From: Flavobacterium psychrophilum
GTDB taxonomy: Bacteria; Bacteroidota; Bacteroidia; Flavobacteriales; Flavobacteriaceae
Direction: 5' to 3'
DNA length: 6,491 nt
Assembly: GCA_022729635.1 (NCBI GenBank)
Contig: DZAU01000012.1
Coordinates: forward strand, 20,793-27,283
The notes below the pieces were generated by a model, which worked only from the letters and a program-made list of their open reading frames with translations, did no database searches and was not told where the DNA came from. Of this stretch, positions 1-5,656 are shown in pieces. How positions within the stretch are numbered: position 1 is the first letter of the stretch; each line of letters begins with the position of its first letter. The position numbers and the translations under genes were made by a program.

Positions 1-1301
1 TAATAATAAAAAGAGAATTTGTTGCCAAAGTGCGCAATAAATCCTTTGTAATAATGACTTTTTTGAGTCCACTTCTCATGGTAGGAATCGCAACTTTTGT
101 TGGTTACTTGAGTACGTTGAAAGCTGACACAAAAAGAGTGGCTGTTCATGATGAAACCGGATTGTTTGTTAATGAATTTAAGGCATTAAACAGTCAAGGA
201 GCCGAATATATTTTTCAAGATTTGTCTTCGATTGATATAAAATCTCTTAAAGACAGCATCTCGAACGAGAGTTCTCAAGGCTTGCTTTTTATTCCAAAAG
301 TGAGTAATGCTAAAGATTTTGAAAATAAAATCCAATTTATTTCAAACGAAAGTCCCAGTATTTCATTTATTGAAAATGTTCAGGATGTCATTGCAAAAAA
401 ACTCACCAAAGACAACTTCGAAAAAGCTAAATTAGATACGATGGCCATAAAAAATGCCCAAGCCAATGTAAACATAAGTTTGGTCAAAGCCTCGGGTGAA
501 CAAACTGTAAAAGGGCTCAACGAAATCAAGATTGCCATTGGTGGCGCATTTGGTTATCTCATTATGATGTTCATCATCATATACGGAAATATGGTAATGC
601 GCAGCGTCATCGAAGAAAAAACAAACCGAATTGTCGAAATTATTATTTCCTCAGTAAAACCATTTCAATTGATGATGGGTAAAATTATAGGAACTTCATT
701 GGCAGGATTGTTGCAATTTTTTATTTGGGCGATTATTGGGTTGATCTTAATGGTTGCGGCATCCGCTTTTTTTGGTGTCGATACTAGTCCAGCTACAAAA
801 ATACCACCGTCAATTGTAAAAGTTGCTCATCAAGAATTTGCTATGACTGCACAAATGTACATCAATGAATTATGGGGGTTACCCATCGCCACAATTCTTA
901 TTAGCTTTGTGATTTATTTCATTGGTGGTTACTTTTTATACAGTTCGTTTTATGCCTCAATTGGAGCTGCAGTCGATAACGAAACCGATTCGCAACAATT
1001 TCTTTTGCCTATCATTATGCCTTTGGTTTTGGCCGTTTACATCGGATTTTTTACAGTTATCAATGATCCTCATGGAACAATCGCCACCGTGTTTTCAATG
1101 ATTCCGCTCACTTCGCCCATCGTGATGCTGATGCGAATTCCGTTTGGCGTGCCTTGGTGGCAACTCGCTATTTCCATTACTTTGCTTTTTGCGACTTTCA
1201 TTTTTGTAGTCTGGTTTGCCGCAAAAATTTACCGAGTAGGAATATTGATGTATGGCAAAAAACCGACTTGGAAAGAATTATATAAATGGTTGAAGTATTA
1301 A
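1..1301 (+). CDS. ABC-2 type transporter permease (NatB-like), 5' end missing
   Basis: This is the membrane subunit of an ABC exporter. It would work with an ATP-binding subunit that is not in the window. The reading frame is open from the left edge (codons from position 3) and reads IIKREFVAK before the GTG at 30. That Lys/Arg-Glu-Phe stretch is the usual cytoplasmic N-terminus of this family, so the gene starts upstream and the GTG at 30 is an internal valine. A first membrane segment (about 51-111) is followed by an extracytoplasmic domain of about 140 residues and a second segment (about 530-600). Next comes the family motif EEKTNRIVEIIISSVKPF (612-665), then four or five more hydrophobic segments up to about 1235. 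The protein ends in a short basic tail (YGKKPTWKELYKWLKY). The length and topology fit NatB/YhaP-like permeases. The substrate cannot be read from the sequence; sodium export is only a family precedent. Confidence 0.9.
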   Translation, partial: IIKREFVAKVRNKSFVIMTFLSPLLMVGIATFVGYLSTLKADTKRVAVHDETGLFVNEFKALNSQGAEYIFQDLSSIDIKSLKDSISNESSQGLLFIPKVSNAKDFENKIQFISNESPSISFIENVQDVIAKKLTKDNFEKAKLDTMAIKNAQANVNISLVKASGEQTVKGLNEIKIAIGGAFGYLIMMFIIIYGNMVMRSVIEEKTNRIVEIIISSVKPFQLMMGKIIGTSLAGLLQFFIWAIIGLILMVAASAFFGVDTSPATKIPPSIVKVAHQEFAMTAQMYINELWGLPIATILISFVIYFIGGYFLYSSFYASIGAAVDNETDSQQFLLPIIMPLVLAVYIGFFTVINDPHGTIATVFSMIPLTSPIVMLMRIPFGVPWWQLAISITLLFATFIFVVWFAAKIYRVGILMYGKKPTWKELYKWLKY

Positions 1302-1312
1302 ATTCCAAAAAA

Positions 1313-1342
1313 TAAATTCCAAAATTCAACTATTGGAATTTA
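1313..1342 (+). terminator. Hairpin after the permease gene, possible terminator
   Basis: A perfect 10-bp inverted repeat, TAAATTCCAA (1313-1322) and TTGGAATTTA (1333-1342), encloses a 10-base loop and is followed by GAATTTTTA. The stem is A/T-rich, so it is a weak intrinsic terminator at best. The AATTCC word also occurs just upstream (1301-1306), giving the spacer a repeated AATTCC texture that I associate with flavobacterial intergenic regions. It suggests that the permease and the response regulator are transcribed separately. Confidence 0.5.
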
Positions 1343-1371
1343 GAATTTTTAAAATTTGAAAAATACGAAGA

Positions 1372-2535
1372 ATGAGCAAAATACTAATCATAGAAGACGA
1401 AGCCGCTATTCGAAGAGTACTCACAAAAATACTTTCCGAAGAGAATGAATCGTATCAGGTCGAAAATGCTGAAGATGGTGTTGTAGGGCTTGAAAAAATA
1501 AAAAATAACGACTACGACCTCGTTTTGTGCGATATCAAAATGCCAAAAATGGATGGTGTTGAAGTCCTTGAAGCAGTAAAAAAAATAAAACCAGAAATCC
1601 CGATGGTAATGATCTCTGGTCACGGAGATATGGAAACCGCTATTCAAACGATGCGTTTGGGTGCTTTTGATTACATCTCAAAACCGCCAGATTTGAATCG
1701 GTTACTGAATACGGTTCGCAATGCCTTGGACAAAAAACAACTCGTTGTCGAAAATAAAATTCTAAAGAAAAAAGTCAGCAAGAACTACGAAATAATTGGC
1801 GAAAGCGAAGCCATCAATCACATCAAACTAATGATTGACAAAGTCGCTCAAACCGAAGCCAGAGTTTTGATTACTGGATCAAACGGAACTGGAAAAGAAC
1901 TCGTTGCGCATCAATTGCACGAAAAAAGTCAAAGAGCCAATTTTCCGTTAATCGAAGTGAATTGTGCCGCAATTCCCAGTGAATTGATTGAGAGCGAATT
2001 GTTTGGTCACGTCAAAGGTGCTTTTACCTCGGCTGTGAAAGATCGTGCCGGAAAATTTGAAGCCGCTGATAAAGGAACCATTTTTTTGGATGAAATTGGC
2101 GATATGAGTCTTTCGGCTCAAGCCAAAGTGTTGCGGGCTTTACAAGAAAATCTTATTCAAAGAGTGGGCGCTGAAAAAGACATCAAAATTGATGTTCGCG
2201 TGATTGCAGCAACCAATAAAGACTTGAAAAAAGAAATCGCCGAAGGTCGTTTTCGAGAAGATTTGTACCATCGATTGGCAGTAATTCTGATAAATGTTCC
2301 TTCGTTAAACGAGAGAAGAGACGATATTCCAATGTTGATTACTCATTTTGCCGAAAAAATCGCTTCTGAACAGGGAAATGTAGTAAAACATTTTTCAAAT
2401 GAAGCTGTAAAATTATTACAGGAATACGATTGGACAGGAAACATTCGCGAATTAAGAAATGTGGTCGAACGGTTGATAATTCTTGGTGGAAATGAAATTT
2501 CCGAAAATGATGTGAAGTTATTTGCCAGTAAATAA
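1372..2535 (+). CDS. NtrC-like response regulator, sigma-54 AAA+ activator type, lacking the HTH domain
   Basis: This is a two-component response regulator of the enhancer-binding class, which uses ATP hydrolysis to remodel sigma-54 RNA polymerase. Residues 1-120 form a receiver with acidic pocket E8/D9, phospho-acceptor D54, S82 and K104. A charged linker (about 120-140) joins a sigma-54 AAA+ domain. That domain has Walker A GSNGTGKE (169-176, K175), the ESELFGHVKGAF segment (207-218), loop 1 GAFTSA (216-221, where the family consensus is GAFTGA), Walker B GTIFLDE (235-241), the ATN sensor (280-282), FREDLYHRL (294-302) and sensor II GNIRELRN (356-363). The protein stops at residue 387, about 20 residues past the AAA+ fold, where NtrC proteins normally carry a Fis-type HTH. 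No HTH is seen in other frames downstream. No kinase gene is adjacent in the window. The ATG at 1372 begins the standard receiver N-terminus (MSKILIIEDE). The class is certain; the target genes are unknown. Confidence 0.95.
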   Translation: MSKILIIEDEAAIRRVLTKILSEENESYQVENAEDGVVGLEKIKNNDYDLVLCDIKMPKMDGVEVLEAVKKIKPEIPMVMISGHGDMETAIQTMRLGAFDYISKPPDLNRLLNTVRNALDKKQLVVENKILKKKVSKNYEIIGESEAINHIKLMIDKVAQTEARVLITGSNGTGKELVAHQLHEKSQRANFPLIEVNCAAIPSELIESELFGHVKGAFTSAVKDRAGKFEAADKGTIFLDEIGDMSLSAQAKVLRALQENLIQRVGAEKDIKIDVRVIAATNKDLKKEIAEGRFREDLYHRLAVILINVPSLNERRDDIPMLITHFAEKIASEQGNVVKHFSNEAVKLLQEYDWTGNIRELRNVVERLIILGGNEISENDVKLFASK

Positions 2536-2542
2536 GATTAGC

Positions 2543-2577
2543 CACGAATTACACGAATTATTACAAATTAATTCGTG
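2543..2577. repeat. Short tandem and inverted repeat unit (CACGAATTA)
   Basis: Two adjacent copies of CACGAATTA (2543-2551 and 2552-2560) are followed by the inverted copy TAATTCGTG (2569-2577). This gives a 9-bp stem with an 8-base loop. The element begins 8 bases after the response regulator stop codon and is preceded by TTAGCCAC. No T-tract follows on either strand, so it is not a standard terminator. TTAGCCAC-type segments also occur at 3761-3793 in the opposite orientation, which points to a dispersed intergenic repeat. Confidence 0.65.
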
Positions 2578-2592
2578 ACAAGAAAATATAAA

Positions 2593-2742
2593 ATGACAAA
2601 ACAAAAGAAAACAGCATTGATTATTATATTAATTGCAATATTATTTTTTGGATTTAAAATATTCCGATTTATTCAAATAGATAATTGTTTAGACAAAAGT
2701 GGAAGTTGGAATTATGAAAAGTGTGAATGTGAAAACAAGTAA
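2593..2742 (+). CDS. Small membrane-anchored protein with Cys-containing C-terminal motif (49 aa)
   Basis: This short ORF starts with ATG and ends with TAA. A basic N-terminus (MTKQKK) is followed by one hydrophobic segment (about residues 8-26, ALIIILIAILFFGFKIF). A short polar tail, DNCLDKSGSWNYEKCECENK, contains three cysteines (residues 32, 44 and 46). The tail resembles a motif I know from small bacterial hypothetical proteins, roughly C-L-D-x-G-G-x-W-N-x-E-x-x-x-C-E. A single-pass protein with the tail in the periplasm is the simplest reading. There is no lipobox. It lies 57 bases after the response regulator and 24 bases before the helicase-like gene, on the same strand. The function is unknown. 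The reading frame, topology and motif make it a likely real gene despite its size. Confidence 0.7.
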   Translation: MTKQKKTALIIILIAILFFGFKIFRFIQIDNCLDKSGSWNYEKCECENK

Positions 2743-2766
2743 TCTTTGTTAGTCAAATCCTAAAAA

Positions 2767-3390
2767 ATGAAATTAAAAAAATTAAACGAAAATCTTCAAC
2801 AAGCACTCATCGAAAACGGTTTGACCGAAGCCAATGAAATGCAGCAAGAAACCTTTTCGCCCCTGAAAAGCGGTGCCGATTGTATAATTATTGCACCTAA
2901 TGGCAGCGGAAAAACGACAACAATTGTTATCAACGTGATTCAAAAATTGGCAGGAACCAATGAGGAATCACCACGAGCTTTGATTGTTGTTGAGGATAAA
3001 ACAAAAGTTTTAGAAATGGTGGCTCTGTTTGAAACTTTTGGAAAAAATGCTGGTTTAGAAATTTACGGTGTGCACGACAAAGGCGATATGGATTATGATA
3101 AAAATTATATTTCCACAGGCATCGATGTTTTGATTGGTACTCCCAATAAACTCAATGATATGTTTTCCTCAGCGGGTTTCAATGTCAACCGATTGCGGAT
3201 GTTTATTATAGATGATGCTGATGCTGTTTTAAAAATGCGTCACGAAACCCGGATTATGCGTATTTCGAACAGCATTGCCAAAACCCAACGCATTATTTTT
3301 TCGGAAGGATTTACAGAAAGAGTCGAAATTCTTGCCGATAAAATGTTGGTAGAACCTTTTGAATTTGATTTTGAGGAAGAAGAAGAGTAA
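2767..3390 (+). CDS. DEAD-box helicase-like protein with a single RecA domain (207 aa)
   Basis: The protein matches only the N-terminal RecA-like half of a DEAD-box RNA helicase. Visible motifs in order are a Q motif (Q26, 17 residues before A43 of motif I as in canonical members), motif I APNGSGKT (43-50), the ALIVVEDK strand near motif Ia (71-78), motif Ib GTPNKL (124-129), motif II as DDAD (149-152 in IIDDADAVL) and motif III as SEG (179-181, where SAT is usual). The protein ends in an acidic tail (FEFDFEEEEE). The second RecA domain with motifs IV-VI is absent; a full DEAD-box helicase is about 370 residues or more. ATP binding looks possible because K49 and T50 are present. Unwinding is doubtful because DEAD is altered to DDAD, SAT is lost, and the Arg fingers of domain 2 are missing. 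The clean ending and intact frame argue for a maintained short paralogue rather than a broken gene. It may bind RNA or a partner protein; that is inference. Confidence 0.85.
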   Translation: MKLKKLNENLQQALIENGLTEANEMQQETFSPLKSGADCIIIAPNGSGKTTTIVINVIQKLAGTNEESPRALIVVEDKTKVLEMVALFETFGKNAGLEIYGVHDKGDMDYDKNYISTGIDVLIGTPNKLNDMFSSAGFNVNRLRMFIIDDADAVLKMRHETRIMRISNSIAKTQRIIFSEGFTERVEILADKMLVEPFEFDFEEEEE

Positions 3391-3413
3391 TCAGTATGCA
3401 GATTCAGTCTCGG

Positions 3414-3440
3414 TTTGTCATTCCGAAGAATGAGGAATTT
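3414..3440. repeat. Hairpin-forming intergenic repeat (TGTCATTCCGAAGAATGAGG type)
   Basis: TCATTC (3418-3423) and GAATGA (3428-3433) form a 6-bp stem closed by a CGAA loop and are followed by GGAATTT. I recognise this wording as one that recurs in spacers of Bacteroidota genomes. Only one copy is in the window, so dispersal is recollection rather than observation. It lies between the helicase-like gene and the DUF2007 gene. Confidence 0.5.
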
Positions 3441-3475
3441 CAATAAATTATCAACAACAAACAATAAACAACAAT

Positions 3476-3691
3476 ATGGGATTAATGAAAGTCTTTTCGG
3501 GAAGTGAAATTTTAGCTTTGGCATTGCAACAAAAAATCGAAGAAATTGGTGTAGCAACAGTTATTAGAAATAACAATCAATCTAACGTTTTACCTAGTAT
3601 TGAAAATAAAAAAGCAGTGGAATTATTCATTCAGGAAACCGATTTCTCAAAGGTAAGTCCTGTGATTGAGGAGTTTAGAATGAGTATTTAA
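3476..3691 (+). CDS. DUF2007-family small protein (putative signal-transducing)
   Basis: This 71-residue protein has the layout of the DUF2007 family. A short first strand (LMKVFSGSE) is followed by a helix ILALALQQKIEEIGV (about 12-26), a strand ATVIRNNNQS (27-36), a variable loop, and a final strand and helix VELFIQETDFSKVSPVIEEF (about 48-67). Members are compact proteins with a ferredoxin-like or PII-like fold. Their annotation as signal-transducing is a database name rather than a demonstrated activity. No enzyme motif or membrane segment is visible. The ATG at 3476 is used here; the second ATG at 3485 (MKVFSGSE) is an equally good start and would match many relatives. It lies 85 bases after the helicase-like gene, with a hairpin repeat between them, so co-transcription is possible but not shown. 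Confidence 0.8.
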   Translation: MGLMKVFSGSEILALALQQKIEEIGVATVIRNNNQSNVLPSIENKKAVELFIQETDFSKVSPVIEEFRMSI

Positions 3692-3760
3692 AATTTGTAT
3701 ATTTGTTTACCAACTCGAAATTCCGAAAGCAATTCTAATCTATATAAAATTTATCGGTGT

Positions 3761-3793
3761 AAATCCGAATAATCCGCATCATCTGTGGCTAAT
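3761..3793. repeat. Dispersed-repeat-like segment (AATCCG...TGTGGCTAA), inverted relative to 2535-2577
   Basis: The segment has a roughly 10-base rhythm: AAATCCGAAT, AATCCGCATC, ATCTGTGGCT, then AAT. Its reverse complement starts ATTAGCCACAGATGATGCGG, which shares ATTAGCCAC with the start of the element after the response regulator gene. The two look like diverged members of one intergenic repeat family in opposite orientations. A run of T (3793-3806) follows, but no clear stem precedes it. Confidence 0.45.
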
Positions 3794-3839
3794 TTTTTGT
3801 TTTTAAGCAGAGGATGTAAAACAAATCTACATTCCTAAA

Positions 3840-3869
3840 TTGCCCAATTCCTTATTTAAGTTATATTTG
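3840..3869 (+). promoter_or_regulatory. Bacteroidota-type promoter candidate for the ABC-F gene
   Basis: TTG (3840-3842) is separated by exactly 19 bases from TATATTTG (3862-3869). This fits the flavobacterial pattern of a -33 TTG, a spacer of 17-23 bases and a -7 TAnnTTTG box. Transcription would start near 3876, giving a leader of about 80 bases that contains the hairpin repeat and the heptamer array before the ATG at 3958. Confidence 0.65.
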
Positions 3870-3893
3870 CCACTTTTAATTTTTTAGCAGTTT

Positions 3894-3921
3894 GTCACCT
3901 TGAGCTTGTCGAAGGGCTGAC
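3894..3921. repeat. Imperfect hairpin repeat (GTCACCTTGAGCTTGTCGAAGG type)
   Basis: GTCA (3894-3897) and CCTT (3898-3901) pair with AAGG (3912-3915) and TGAC (3918-3921), with two unpaired bases (GC). This gives an imperfect stem-loop. The core word CTTGAGCTTGTCGAAGG is, from memory, a common intergenic repeat in Bacteroidota. Here it would lie inside the transcribed leader of the ABC-F gene. Confidence 0.55.
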
Positions 3922-3949
3922 TTCTAACTTCTAACCTCTAACCTCTAAC
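3922..3949. repeat. Heptamer tandem repeat, (TTCTAAC)2(CTCTAAC)2
   Basis: Four head-to-tail 7-base units, TTCTAAC twice then CTCTAAC twice, abut the hairpin repeat and end 8 bases before the ABC-F start codon. The array lies in the predicted 5' untranslated region, so changes in copy number would alter leader length but not the reading frame. Confidence 0.85.
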
Positions 3950-3957
3950 TTTAATTA

Positions 3958-5592
3958 ATGATTACAGTAAACGATATTTCCGTTCATTTTGGCGGAACCA
4001 CTTTATTTAGCGATATTTCTTTTGCCATAAACGAAAATGACAAAATTGCCCTTATGGGTAAAAACGGAGCAGGAAAATCAACACTTTTAAAGATTATTGC
4101 TGGTCAAAGCAAGCCTTCGACAGGTAATATTTCGGCACCAAAAGAGGCAATTATTGCTTATTTGCCGCAGCATTTATTGACTTCGGACAGTTGCACTGTT
4201 GTTGAAGAAACTTCAAAAGCATTTGGTGAAATTTTTAAAATGAAAGCCGAAATTGACGAAATCAACGAACAATTAACCATTCGTACCGATTATGAAAGCG
4301 ATGCGTATATGAAATTGATTGAAAGAGTTTCAGACTTAAGCGAAAAATTTTATGCCATCGAGGAAGTGAATTATGAAGCCGAAGTGGAGAAAATTCTGAT
4401 TGGTCTGGGTTTTCTTCGTGAAGATTTTACGAGACAAACCTCGGAGTTTTCGGGCGGTTGGAGAATGCGAATCGAATTGGCCAAAATCCTTTTACAAAAA
4501 CCAGATTTGATTTTATTGGATGAACCTACGAACCACATGGACATCGAAAGTATTCAATGGCTAGAAGATTTTCTCGTCAATTCAGCCAAAGCAGTTGTCG
4601 TAATTTCGCACGACAGAGCTTTTGTCGATAATATTACCAATCGTACTATTGAAGTAACGATGGGACGAATTTATGACTACAAAGCCAAATATTCTCATTA
4701 TTTAGAGTTGAGAAAAGACCGTAGAATTCATCAACAAAAAGCTTATGATGAGCAACAAAGATTCATTGCCGATAATCAGACATTCATTGATAGATTTCGT
4801 GGTACTTTTTCTAAAACAGATGCGGTTCAATCTCGAGTAAAGATGCTCGAAAAGTTGGTTTTGGTAGAGGTTGACGAAGTAGATAATTCGGCTTTGAGAT
4901 TGAAGTTTCCGCCGGCGGTTCGTTCGGGGCAATATCCGGTAATTGTAAAAGATTTGACAAAATCTTATGGCGAACATGTCGTTTTCAAGGACGCAAATAT
5001 TGTGATTGAAAGAGGCGAAAAAGTAGCTTTTGTGGGTAAAAATGGAGAAGGAAAATCGACAATGATTAAAGCCATTATGAAAGAAATTGAAATTAATGGA
5101 GGAAGTCTAACCATTGGTCATAATGCACAAATTGGTTATTTTGCCCAAAATCAAGCCTCCTTATTAGATGAAAATGCGACTATTTTCGAAACCATTGATG
5201 ATATTGCTGTGGGAGATGTTCGTACCAAAATCAAGGATATTTTAGGGGCTTTTATGTTTCATGGCGATGATGTGACCAAAAAAGTGAAAGTGCTTTCGGG
5301 TGGAGAAAAAACGCGTCTGGCAATGATAAAATTATTATTGGAACCCGTAAATTTATTGATTCTCGATGAGCCTTCGAATCACTTGGATATGAAAACCAAA
5401 GATATTATAAAAGATGCCTTGCGAGATTTTGACGGAACTTTGATTCTAGTTTCGCACGACCGTGATTTTCTTGACGGATTGGCGACTAAGGTTTTCGAGT
5501 TTGGAAATAAGCGTGTCAAAGAACATTTTGAAGACATTGCCGGTTTCTTGGCACACAAAAAAATGGAAAACTTGCGAGAGATTGAAAAGTAG
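3958..5592 (+). CDS. ABC-F family ATPase (YheS-like), ribosome-associated
   Basis: This is a soluble twin-ATPase ABC protein of the ABC-F family. Members bind the ribosomal E site and help with stalled or slow translation; some protect against antibiotics. Domain 1 has Walker A GKNGAGKST (34-42), Q71, signature SGGWR (165-169), Walker B with catalytic E189 (LDEPTNHMD) and H218. Domain 2 has GKNGEGKST (360-368), SGGEK (447-451), E471 (LDEPSNHLD) and H500. Both sites look active. A short arm-like helical insert lies at about 90-145. The interdomain linker (about 240-310) is charged and contains IDRF (277-280) and QSRVKMLEKL (291-300), as in YheS-type members. There is no membrane segment and no long C-terminal extension; the total of 544 residues is shorter than E. 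coli YheS. An in-frame TAA at 3952-3954 fixes the ATG at 3958 as the first usable start. It has its own promoter candidate. The family is certain. A housekeeping role is more likely than resistance, but the subfamily is inferred from motif similarity only. Confidence 0.95.
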   Translation: MITVNDISVHFGGTTLFSDISFAINENDKIALMGKNGAGKSTLLKIIAGQSKPSTGNISAPKEAIIAYLPQHLLTSDSCTVVEETSKAFGEIFKMKAEIDEINEQLTIRTDYESDAYMKLIERVSDLSEKFYAIEEVNYEAEVEKILIGLGFLREDFTRQTSEFSGGWRMRIELAKILLQKPDLILLDEPTNHMDIESIQWLEDFLVNSAKAVVVISHDRAFVDNITNRTIEVTMGRIYDYKAKYSHYLELRKDRRIHQQKAYDEQQRFIADNQTFIDRFRGTFSKTDAVQSRVKMLEKLVLVEVDEVDNSALRLKFPPAVRSGQYPVIVKDLTKSYGEHVVFKDANIVIERGEKVAFVGKNGEGKSTMIKAIMKEIEINGGSLTIGHNAQIGYFAQNQASLLDENATIFETIDDIAVGDVRTKIKDILGAFMFHGDDVTKKVKVLSGGEKTRLAMIKLLLEPVNLLILDEPSNHLDMKTKDIIKDALRDFDGTLILVSHDRDFLDGLATKVFEFGNKRVKEHFEDIAGFLAHKKMENLREIEK

Positions 5593-5605
5593 AAAAATAT
5601 TTTTG
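5572..5605 (+). promoter_or_regulatory. Promoter candidate for the secreted-protein gene
   Basis: TTG (5572-5574) lies 23 bases before TATTTTTG (5598-5605), a match to the TAnnTTTG -7 box at the long end of the accepted spacing. It overlaps the last codons of the ABC-F gene and would give a leader of about 45 bases before the ATG at 5657. The -7 box is convincing; the -33 element is weaker. Confidence 0.5.
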
Positions 5606-5656
5606 TAACTTAGCATTTCTATTCGTTTATAGAATTAATTAATTTAAATCAATATT

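Noticed and set aside
30..32. GTG as the start codon of the permease gene
   Set aside because: The frame is open to the left edge and encodes the expected N-terminal IIKREFVAK of ABC-2 permeases, so the gene begins upstream of the window.
700..715. Sigma-54 promoter-like sequence TGGCAGGATTGTTGCA, with GG and GC at the correct 10-base spacing
   Set aside because: It matches the -24/-12 consensus except for one base, but it lies inside the permease coding region, encodes the membrane segment LAGLLQ, and is over 650 bases from the next gene. Chance is the simpler explanation; transcript-end mapping in an rpoN mutant would settle it.
1384..1647. Minus-strand 87-codon ORF
   Set aside because: It is antisense to the receiver domain, is rich in Phe and Tyr from complementing A-rich codons, and resembles no family.
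3240..3557. Minus-strand 105-codon ORF spanning the helicase-like and DUF2007 genes
   Set aside because: It overlaps two better-supported genes and includes a low-complexity Ser run that is the shadow of the acidic tail codons.
3698..3705. Second TAnnTTTG box (TATATTTG) just after the DUF2007 gene
   Set aside because: No TTG lies 17-23 bases upstream (the nearest is 29 away) and no gene follows for 250 bases, so the match at 3840-3869 is preferred.
3922..3949. CRISPR-like array
   Set aside because: The units are 7 bases, directly adjacent and without spacers, so this is a simple tandem repeat.
4702..4977. Minus-strand 91-codon ORF
   Set aside because: It lies wholly antisense to the ABC-F linker and domain 2 start, with no recognisable domain.
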